In this document: in pieces, positions 6,732-12,380 of the stretch | How positions within the stretch are numbered: position 1 is the first letter of the stretch | Layout of the letters: every line of letters starts with the position of its first letter | NCBI GenBank assembly: GCA_041493035.1 | Contig: JBGPYB010000136.1 | Span: 1 to 12,380 of the forward strand | Source: JBGPYB01 sp041493035 | Lineage (GTDB): Bacteria > Acidobacteriota > Vicinamibacteria > Fen-336 | Reading direction: 5' to 3' | DNA: 12,380 nucleotides | Program-made: the position numbers and the translations under genes | The notes under the pieces: model-generated | What the model saw: the letters and a program-made list of their open reading frames with translations, nothing else | Database searches by the model: none | What the model was told of the DNA's origin: nothing

Positions 6732-8192
6732 CTAGCGCACCCCGACGAGGACGTTGCAGATCGCGTCGATGGCGGCGGTGGCCTCGCGGGACGGAACCGT
6801 ATGGTTGCCGACCGCCATCGAGAACGCCAGGCGGCCTCCCGACAGCGTCGTGACATAGCCGGCCAAGGCGTTGGCGTGGCGCCGCGTTCCCGTCTTTGCC
6901 ACGACGCGCCTCTCAGCCCGGGTCCCCCGCATCCGATGCTCCAGGGTGCCGTCGACGCCGGCCACGGGGAGGCTGTCGCGGAAGGCCTGGGCATGGCGAT
7001 GCGCGTCCATGGCAACGAGCAGATCGACGATCTGGTGAGGAGCCAGAAGATCGGTCGGCGCCATTCCCGAACCATCTCCGATCGCCGCGCTTCCGATGTC
7101 GACGCCACTCTGTTTCAGGAAGTCCCCCACGGCCTCGAGGCCCGCGGACGTGCTCCCCTCTCCCTTTGCCTGGAGGCCCACGAGACGGAGGAGGCTCTCG
7201 GCCTTGAAGTTGTTGCTCGCCTTGTTGGTCTTCTTGAGGATCTCCGACAGGGGCTCGCTGTCGCGAGAAGCCAGGACCCGGAGGCCGAGAGGCAGCGCTT
7301 CCGACGACGTCGCGACAGCGCCGCTGACGTGGATCCCTCGCGATGCGAGGCGCTCCGCGAAGACGGTCACCGCGTACCGGGCCGGGTCCTCGAGAGCCAC
7401 CTCGAGCACGTCGGCCTCGGCCCCCAAGGTGTAGGAACCGGACAGGTGGATCACGCTCGACCCCAGATCGCGCACCAGCGTTAAATCGCTTTTCTGGCCG
7501 GCGGCGGCGGTCACCACCGTCGACACGACCTCGTAGTAGGACGACGCCGGGTCACGAGTTACGAGAGCCGGCTCGCCGGGACGGGTTCCGGGCGAAACCG
7601 TCACGTTCGCGCAGCTCGTGTTCCACGACAGCGCCGCGACCTCGGCGCCGTAACACCAGACGAGATCGTCCCATTGCCACGAGGCACCGCGGCGGTCGCC
7701 TTTGAAGAGGCCCTCGTGGCCCACGACGCGCCCTTCGACCGAGCGCACCCCGGCAGCCCACAGCGCATCGGCAAAGACGTCGAAGGCCGTGCGTCCCTCG
7801 GCCGCGCGCTCGGCGAGACCCGGATCACCTCGACCCACGAGGTACAGATCTCCCGAGAGGCGGCCCGACGGGTCGAGGAGGCCGGCGCTCTCGACGGTGG
7901 TGCGAAAGCGCGCTTCGGGGCCGAGCGCGTCGAGGGCCGCGGCGGTGGTGACCAGCTTCATCGTCGAAGCCGGCGTGAGGTTCTTGGACGCGTTGCGGGC
8001 GTAAAGGACGCGTCCGCTGCGAAGGTCGCGGACCTCGATCCCCCAGAAGGCCGGAGCAAAGGCCGGTCTCTCGATGATCCGGTCGATGGCAACCGCCAGG
8101 GTCGACGCCGCGGGTCGAGGCTCCCGGGCGAGAACGACCGCAGGTGCCGCGAGGGCGAGAACCGACAGCGCAAGGCCGCGCGGACACAGCAT
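6732..8192 (-). CDS. dacB: D-alanyl-D-alanine carboxypeptidase/endopeptidase, PBP4 type (peptidase S13)
   Basis: 486 residues from the ATG at 8192-8190. It removes the terminal D-Ala from peptidoglycan stem peptides or cuts D-Ala-mDAP cross-links in the periplasm. All three penicillin-binding motifs are present: SxxK 'STMK' at 76-79, SxN 'SNN' at 326-328 and 'KTG' at 433-435, with 'DGSG' at 373-376, as in the S13 family. The long insertion between the first two motifs and the total length fit PBP4 (E. coli DacB is about 477 residues). The N-terminus carries a signal peptide ('ALSVLALAAPAVVLA', cleavage near residue 22). The ATG lies one base after the plsC stop, with GAGG (8205-8202) nine bases ahead. 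An alternative GTG at 8207 would overlap that SD. It shares a gene run with alr, fitting cell-wall D-Ala metabolism. Confidence 0.95.
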   Translation of the reverse strand: MLCPRGLALSVLALAAPAVVLAREPRPAASTLAVAIDRIIERPAFAPAFWGIEVRDLRSGRVLYARNASKNLTPASTMKLVTTAAALDALGPEARFRTTVESAGLLDPSGRLSGDLYLVGRGDPGLAERAAEGRTAFDVFADALWAAGVRSVEGRVVGHEGLFKGDRRGASWQWDDLVWCYGAEVAALSWNTSCANVTVSPGTRPGEPALVTRDPASSYYEVVSTVVTAAAGQKSDLTLVRDLGSSVIHLSGSYTLGAEADVLEVALEDPARYAVTVFAERLASRGIHVSGAVATSSEALPLGLRVLASRDSEPLSEILKKTNKASNNFKAESLLRLVGLQAKGEGSTSAGLEAVGDFLKQSGVDIGSAAIGDGSGMAPTDLLAPHQIVDLLVAMDAHRHAQAFRDSLPVAGVDGTLEHRMRGTRAERRVVAKTGTRRHANALAGYVTTLSGGRLAFSMAVGNHTVPSREATAAIDAICNVLVGVR

Positions 8193-8193
8193 C

Positions 8194-8892
8194 TCAGCCG
8201 GCCTCACAACCGCTGACGACGATTCCGCGAATCTGCTCGGCGAGGGCCTCGACCTGATCCGGCGCCCGGTTCGAGGTCGGCACGGGAGCGTGAATCCGTA
8301 CCCCCACGGTGCCCGGCCGCAGCGTCCGGATCCCGCGGGGAACCACGCTTTTCACTCCGACGAGGGAGACCGGCACGATGGGAACGCCGGAGCCGATGGC
8401 CAGGAGGAAGGTGCCGCGCTTGAAAAGCCGCACACGGGCGTCGGGACTCCGCGTCCCCTCGGGGAAGACGGCGAGGCTCGTTCCTCCGCGTACTCGCTCG
8501 GCAGCATCCGCGAGGGTTCGCTTCGCGCGAAAGGCGTTCCCTCGGTCGACGGCGATGTGCCCCGCGAGAAAAAGATACCAACCGAGGAAGGGGATGGCCG
8601 AGAGGGATTTCTTGTAGACGATACGGAAGGAGACCGGGAGGTAGCCGAAGAGGATGGGGATGTCGAGGGCGCTCCCGTGGTTCGCGGCGTAGACCGCCGG
8701 CCCCGACGGCAGGTGTTCCCGGCCGGTCACCTCGATGCGCACTCCCAGCATGATGAGGATGATGGCGGCCCAGCCACGGGCAACCAGGTGAGGGAGGCGC
8801 CCGCTCCGGTCGAAGATACCGAGGAGCAGGGCCGGAACGGCCAAAACCAGAGTCACGACGACGATGAGCGGGACGGCGAGGAGGGCTCTCAG
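8194..8892 (-). CDS. plsC: 1-acyl-sn-glycerol-3-phosphate acyltransferase family protein (PlsC-like)
   Basis: Transfers an acyl chain to lysophosphatidic acid to give phosphatidic acid at the inner membrane (family function). The four acyltransferase blocks are present. Numbered from the proposed start, these are 'NHGSALD' (71-77) with the catalytic H-x4-D, 'GHIAVDRGNAFRAKR' (111-125), 'FPEGTRS' (143-149) and 'VPIVPVSLVG' (170-179). An N-terminal hydrophobic stretch precedes them. The start is uncertain. The frame is open upstream to a GTG at 9132 but overlaps yacL there. No ATG, GTG or TTG lies near the strong AGGAGG at 8902-8897. The best-placed codon is CTG at 8892 (232 residues, spacing 4); the first canonical start after the SD is GTG at 8856 (220 residues), about 40 bases from it. 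A few PlsC-fold enzymes use other acceptors, such as ornithine lipids or glycerol-3-phosphate. No such partner gene is seen here. Confidence 0.9.
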   Translation of the reverse strand: MRALLAVPLIVVVTLVLAVPALLLGIFDRSGRLPHLVARGWAAIILIMLGVRIEVTGREHLPSGPAVYAANHGSALDIPILFGYLPVSFRIVYKKSLSAIPFLGWYLFLAGHIAVDRGNAFRAKRTLADAAERVRGGTSLAVFPEGTRSPDARVRLFKRGTFLLAIGSGVPIVPVSLVGVKSVVPRGIRTLRPGTVGVRIHAPVPTSNRAPDQVEALAEQIRGIVVSGCEAG

Positions 8893-8896
8893 CGCC

Positions 8897-8902
8897 CCTC
8901 CT
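8897..8902 (-). promoter_or_regulatory. Shine-Dalgarno AGGAGG of plsC, overlapping the yacL stop
   Basis: A perfect minus-strand AGGAGG whose first bases are also the last two bases of the yacL TAG (8903-8901). A terminating ribosome would sit on this site, suggesting coupled translation of plsC. Four bases separate it from the in-frame CTG at 8892. Confidence 0.65.
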
Positions 8903-10094
8903 AGCTCGGCTTCGAGGTGGATCCCTCCGAAGCCTCGGGGGCGGCCAGCGCCTGAGAATCCGCGGCCGGGGCCGAGGCGCCAGGAGATGTTGGGTCCGGG
9001 CTGGAGGTCCGATCGGTCCGCTCCCCTTCGCGCGGCGCGCGGTACTCGCGTATCGCCCGGAACCGGTCCGTCCGTTCCCCCACCCGCGCGTCCCGGCGGC
9101 CGCTGTCGTCGGGGTTCCCCGAGTCCAACCACCGACAGAAGATCATCTTGCCCGCGGTCGTCTGGAGGACGCTGGTGACGCTCACCTCGATGGTCTTCCC
9201 GAGGGCCTTCTTCCCCTGGTCCACCACGACCATGGTCCCATCGTCGAGATAGCCGACACCCTGCCCGGGTTCCTTCCCTTCCTTCAGGATGAAGACCCGC
9301 ATGATCTCGCCCGGGAGGACGACGGGCTTCAAAGAGTTCGCCAACTCGTTGATGTTCAGCACCTGAACACCGCGGAGTTGAGCGACCTTGTTGAGGTTGA
9401 AATCATTGGTGAGGATCTTGCCGGCCATCTTCCGGGCCAGCTCGATGAGCTTCAGGTCGACCTCGCGAACCTCGGGGAAGTCCGTCTCGACGATCTGCAC
9501 ATGCACGTTCCCCATCTTCTGGATCTTCTGGAGGATGTCGAGGCCACGGCGGCCGCGGTTGCGCTTCAGTGAATCGGTGGAATCGGCCACTTGCTGGAGC
9601 TCCCGAAGGACGAACTGCGGAGCTACGAGCGTCCCCTCGATGAAACCGGTCTCGCAGATGTCGGCGATGCGGCCGTCGATGATGACCGACGTATCGAGAA
9701 TCTTGTACTGGTGCAGCCGCGATGAGTCCCGGAAGGCCGCGATGATCCGTGCGGGCTCGAACCAGTCGCCATGCTGGGCCCCCACCACCAGCCCCATGTA
9801 CATGAGCACGACCACGACGAGGACATGGAAGAAGTGCTCGCCGACGATCTCTACGCCGCGGAGCGCCCCCCACATGAGGTGTGCTCCCAGGAGCCCCGTG
9901 ACGCACCCCACGAGCGCCCCGACGAGCTGGTGCCCGGGGACGCGCCTCGTCTTGATCTCCAGCAGGATCACGCCGAAAGCTGCGATGCCACCGGCGGCGG
10001 CGCCCGCCAGCGGGCGTCCGGGGAAGGGATTGTAGACGTAGCCGGCGTGAACGAGGACGAGGAGAACAAAAACGCGGAAGAGAACCAGCCACAT
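8901..10094 (-). CDS. yacL: membrane-anchored PIN-TRAM domain protein (YacL-like)
   Basis: 397 residues. The ATG at 10094-10092 is preceded by GAGGGG (10108-10103) with 8-base spacing; an in-frame TTG at 10145 is less likely. Four hydrophobic segments lie at about 2-19, 28-46, 56-76 and 88-106. A PIN ribonuclease domain follows: 'DTSVIIDGRIADI' starting at Asp134, 'RELQQ' with Glu165, and 'TNDFN' with Asp231, which are candidate metal-binding acids. A TRAM domain comes next, from 'LPGEIMRVFILKEG' (260-273) to about 320. This order matches Bacillus YacL, a predicted membrane-tethered RNase whose substrate is not well established. After the TRAM domain about 70 residues form a hydrophilic tail rich in Arg, Ser, Pro and Ala that carries 'GERTDR' twice (339-344 and 357-362) and is probably disordered. 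It lies downstream of radA, a known neighbour of yacL in Firmicutes. Confidence 0.88.
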   Translation of the reverse strand: MWLVLFRVFVLLVLVHAGYVYNPFPGRPLAGAAAGGIAAFGVILLEIKTRRVPGHQLVGALVGCVTGLLGAHLMWGALRGVEIVGEHFFHVLVVVVLMYMGLVVGAQHGDWFEPARIIAAFRDSSRLHQYKILDTSVIIDGRIADICETGFIEGTLVAPQFVLRELQQVADSTDSLKRNRGRRGLDILQKIQKMGNVHVQIVETDFPEVREVDLKLIELARKMAGKILTNDFNLNKVAQLRGVQVLNINELANSLKPVVLPGEIMRVFILKEGKEPGQGVGYLDDGTMVVVDQGKKALGKTIEVSVTSVLQTTAGKMIFCRWLDSGNPDDSGRRDARVGERTDRFRAIREYRAPREGERTDRTSSPDPTSPGASAPAADSQALAAPEASEGSTSKPS

Positions 10095-10135
10095 CACGGG
10101 AACCCCTCGAGGACCCCGGTCGCGCGGAGGATCCG

Positions 10136-10176
10136 GAATGAGCAAGTCTTATGAAGCGCGGCCTTGGCGCTCATTC
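10136..10176 (-). repeat. perfect 8-bp inverted repeat in the radA-yacL gap
   Basis: GAATGAGC at 10136-10143 and its exact reverse complement GCTCATTC at 10169-10176, separated by 25 bases. Inside the loop AAG (10144-10146) can also pair with CTT (10163-10165). No T-run follows on the minus strand, so it does not look like a classical intrinsic terminator of radA. It could be a hairpin in the yacL leader RNA or a protein site. A weak -10-like TAGAAT (10178-10173) overlaps the right arm, without a convincing -35. Confidence 0.4.
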
Positions 10177-10198
10177 TAGACCCGTCCCGCGCCGATCT

Positions 10199-11572
10199 CT
10201 AATCGAAGAGGCGGGCCAGACCTCCCTCGAGGGTTTCGACCCCGACGAGCTCGATCCCTTCGACCGCGTCGGCGGGGATGTTACGGGACGGGAGAACGCA
10301 GCGCGTGAAGCCCATCTGGGCTGCCTCCCGGATCCGCAGGGCGGCCTGCCCTACTCCGCGGACCTCTCCGGCGAGCCCAACCTCGCCGAAGAGGGCGGTG
10401 TGCGCGGGAACGGGCCGATTGCGGAACGAGGACGCCACGGCCGCGGCAATGCCGAGGTCGGCGGCGGGCTCGGCGACGTCGAGGCCCCCGGCGACGCTCA
10501 CGAAGACATCGTCCCCCAGGAGAGCGAGGCCAACCCGCTTCTCCAGGACAGCCAACAGGAGGTTCGTTCGGTTCGGGTCGATTCCGATCGACATCCGGCG
10601 TGGCGTTCCGAACGAGGACGGGGAGACGAGGGCCTGGACCTCCACCAGCATCGGACGGGACCCCTCCAGGGTCGCGACGACCGCGGAACCGGGGGACCCT
10701 TCCTGGCGTTCGGCCAGGAAGAGGGCCGACGGGTTGGGCACCGGGGTGAGGCCGGCGCCGCTCATCTCGAATACCCCCAGCTCGGAGACGGCCCCGAATC
10801 GGTTCTTGACGGCACGCACGATGCGGTGGTGAAGATGCTTCTCGCCTTCGAAGTAGAGAACCGTGTCGACGATGTGCTCGAGAGACTTGGGGCCCGCGAG
10901 GCCGCCGTCCTTGGTCACGTGGCCGATGAGGAAGGTCGTGATTCCCCGCCCCTTGGCCAGGAAGAGGAGCTGGGTCGCGACCTCGCGCACCTGGCTGATG
11001 CTTCCCGGCGCCGAGGGGAAGCGGGCCGAATAGATGGTCTGCACCGAGTCCACGACGAGGGCCGCGGGCTTCAGGGTCTCGACCTCCTCGAGTATCCGCT
11101 CGAGAGAAGTCTCCCCCATCAGGAAGAGCCCGCCGCCGGAGATGCCCAGGCGCTCTCCCCGGAGTTTGATCTGCCGCTCCGACTCCTCGCCGGAGACGTA
11201 GAGTACCGCCCCGCCGGTGCGGCTCATCAGGTGGGCGACTTGCAGGAGAAGAGTGCTCTTGCCGATGCCGGGCTCGCCACCGATGAGGACCATGGATCCG
11301 GGCACGATCCCGCCCCCCAGGACCCGGTCGAACTCGCCGATTCCCGATGGAATGCGGTCGGTCTCGGCGCCGTCGACCGCGTCGTAGGGACGAGGCTTCC
11401 CCCCGATCTCGAGGGCGATGCTCCCCTGGCGCGCTCGTGCCGAGGCCGAAGCCTCCTGGCGCTCCTCCATCAGGCTGTTCCACTCGCCGCAGTCGGGGCA
11501 CCGACCCAGCCATTTCGAGCTTTCGAAACCGCAGGCCTGACACGCGAATACCGTCTTGAGCTTGGTCGCCAT
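10199..11572 (-). CDS. radA: DNA repair protein RadA (RecA-like ATPase with Lon-like domain)
   Basis: 457 residues from the ATG at 11572-11570, the usual RadA length. RadA promotes branch migration and processing of recombination intermediates with RecA. Domains in order: an N-terminal C4 zinc finger (Cys11, Cys14, Cys25, Cys28); a RecA-like ATPase with Walker A 'GGEPGIGKST' (98-107), Walker B 'LVVDS' (172-176) and the RadA-specific 'KNRFG' (256-260); and a C-terminal Lon-protease-like P domain ('PVPAHTALFGEVGLAGEVRG' region). All key residues are intact. The A of the ATG is the last base of the alr stop (TGATG), and no clear SD precedes it, so translation is probably coupled to alr. A longer in-frame start at 11659 would lie within alr and was not chosen. 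Followed after 104 bp by yacL. Confidence 0.97.
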   Translation of the reverse strand: MATKLKTVFACQACGFESSKWLGRCPDCGEWNSLMEERQEASASARARQGSIALEIGGKPRPYDAVDGAETDRIPSGIGEFDRVLGGGIVPGSMVLIGGEPGIGKSTLLLQVAHLMSRTGGAVLYVSGEESERQIKLRGERLGISGGGLFLMGETSLERILEEVETLKPAALVVDSVQTIYSARFPSAPGSISQVREVATQLLFLAKGRGITTFLIGHVTKDGGLAGPKSLEHIVDTVLYFEGEKHLHHRIVRAVKNRFGAVSELGVFEMSGAGLTPVPNPSALFLAERQEGSPGSAVVATLEGSRPMLVEVQALVSPSSFGTPRRMSIGIDPNRTNLLLAVLEKRVGLALLGDDVFVSVAGGLDVAEPAADLGIAAAVASSFRNRPVPAHTALFGEVGLAGEVRGVGQAALRIREAAQMGFTRCVLPSRNIPADAVEGIELVGVETLEGGLARLFD

Positions 11573-12380
11573 CAGTACCGTGAATCGACGGCCACCACAC
11601 GGCCGTCCTCGAGATAGACGCGGGGCACGCGCAGCCCGACCGACGTGAGGACCTGCCACGCGTTGGTCCCCGCCCAGTCCGCGACGTCCCAGGCGGTGGG
11701 TTCGTCACCGAAGAGGACGGCCTCGTCCCCCTCCTCCACGTCGCTTCGTCCCGTCACGTCCACCATCGTGAAGTCCATGCACACGATGCCGCGCACCGGC
11801 GCCCGCCTCCCGCGGATGGAGAAAGCTCCACGCTCGGACATCGCGGCCGTACGCGGGACGCCGTCGGCGTAGCCAATCGAGACCGTGGCCAGGCGCGAAG
11901 GCTGTGGCGCCCGCCATCGCCCACCATAGGACACGGGGGTCCCCGGCGCCACGTCTCGCACCACCTCGACTCGGCCGACCAGGGTCATCACGGGCGACAC
12001 CGCGACGCGGGGTGAAAGAGGCCGGGGCTCGAGGCCGTAGAGGAGGAGGCCCGGGCGCACGAGGGTCTGGTTGGGGCGGAGGTGCAGGAGGCCGGCGCTG
12101 TTGGCGGCATGGACCCATCGTGGCCGAAACCCCTGCCGGTGGAGGTCCGCCACCACGGCGTCGAAGGAGTCGAGCTGCCGTGCGCTGATCCGCGGGGCAT
12201 CGTCTGCCGACGCAAGATGGGTCATGAGCCCGTCGACAACGAGCCCTGCGTCCCGCAGGCGGGTCGCAACGGGGGCCGTGTCTGCTGGAGCGAAGCCGAG
12301 CCTCGACATCCCCGTGTCGATCTTGAGGTGCACGTTCAGCGACTGGAGCTTGCGTCGTGCGGCTTCGAGCGCCCCCGCGA
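11572..12380 (-). CDS. alr: alanine racemase, 5' end beyond the window
   Basis: 268 C-terminal residues are present; the first complete codon is at 12378 and the TGA at 11574-11572. PLP-dependent alanine racemase interconverts L- and D-alanine and supplies D-Ala for peptidoglycan. Diagnostic features are 'HLKIDTGMSRLGF' (bases about 12330-12292), 'HAANSAG', 'RPGLLLYG', the catalytic tyrosine in 'VSYGGRW' (codon 11928-11926), 'GYADG' and 'CMDFTMVDVT'. About 100 N-terminal residues, including the PLP-binding lysine, lie outside the window, so completeness cannot be checked. The stop overlaps the radA start by one base, which suggests alr and radA are co-transcribed. With dacB in the same gene run, two D-Ala steps of wall metabolism sit close together. 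Confidence 0.95.
   Translation of the reverse strand, partial: AGALEAARRKLQSLNVHLKIDTGMSRLGFAPADTAPVATRLRDAGLVVDGLMTHLASADDAPRISARQLDSFDAVVADLHRQGFRPRWVHAANSAGLLHLRPNQTLVRPGLLLYGLEPRPLSPRVAVSPVMTLVGRVEVVRDVAPGTPVSYGGRWRAPQPSRLATVSIGYADGVPRTAAMSERGAFSIRGRRAPVRGIVCMDFTMVDVTGRSDVEEGDEAVLFGDEPTAWDVADWAGTNAWQVLTSVGLRVPRVYLEDGRVVAVDSRY

Noticed and set aside
8193..8207. Alternative GTG start for dacB at 8207
   Set aside because: It would overlap the plsC end and its own probable SD; the ATG at 8192 has GAGG at a normal nine-base spacing and leaves a cleaner signal peptide.
8893..9132. N-terminal extension of PlsC up to a GTG at 9132
   Set aside because: It lies wholly within the yacL 3' coding region in another frame, is Arg/Gly/Pro-rich and has no acyltransferase resemblance.
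10151..11617. 488-residue plus-strand open frame opposite radA
   Set aside because: It mirrors the well-supported radA gene, is rich in Arg, Gly and Glu with no family resemblance, and long antisense frames are expected in GC-rich DNA.

Overview
The window is GC-rich bacterial chromosome, densely packed, with nearly every gene on the minus strand. The gene set points to Acidobacteriota, with moderate confidence and by inference only. It includes an M13 metallopeptidase tail, a decayed tail that looks like a serine/threonine kinase with a beta-propeller sensor, several secreted hydrolases (DUF885, beta-lactamase-fold, creatininase-like), a YacL-type PIN-TRAM protein and RadA. I saw no rRNA, tRNA, CRISPR array, insertion sequence or integrase.

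Left end (1-1583). The 3' end of an M13 (neprilysin-like) peptidase gene runs on the plus strand. It converges, three bases apart, with a short minus-strand remnant (about 227-361) whose last residues match the characteristic C-terminus of kinase/TolB-propeller proteins. Next comes a complete plus-strand membrane acyltransferase gene of the acyltransferase-3 (OafA-like) family. This stretch looks like the edge of an old rearrangement.

Middle (1613-6669, minus strand). Four consecutive genes all encode proteins with N-terminal signal peptides. In transcription order they are a beta-propeller lactonase-family protein, a serine hydrolase of the beta-lactamase/EstB fold, a DUF885 HExxPGH zinc-hydrolase-like protein and a creatininase-like protein. 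The last three are joined by two ATGA stop/start overlaps, so they are almost certainly co-translated. Together they look like an exported set for degrading lactone, ester, peptide or amide bonds. The substrate cannot be read from the sequence.

Right end (6732-12380, minus strand). In transcription order: alr (5' end beyond the window), radA, a yacL-like PIN-TRAM membrane protein, a plsC-like acyltransferase and dacB. alr supplies D-alanine for peptidoglycan and dacB trims D-Ala from it. plsC makes phosphatidic acid. RadA is the recombination ATPase. Spacing is tight (1-bp overlap alr/radA, stop codon inside the Shine-Dalgarno at yacL/plsC, SD inside the plsC end at plsC/dacB), apart from a 104-bp gap between radA and yacL that holds a perfect 8-bp inverted repeat.

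Most of the right end is ordinary housekeeping. The most interesting items are the kinase remnant, the translationally coupled secreted hydrolase cassette, the creatininase-like protein with replaced metal-site motifs, and the apparent non-ATG start of plsC.
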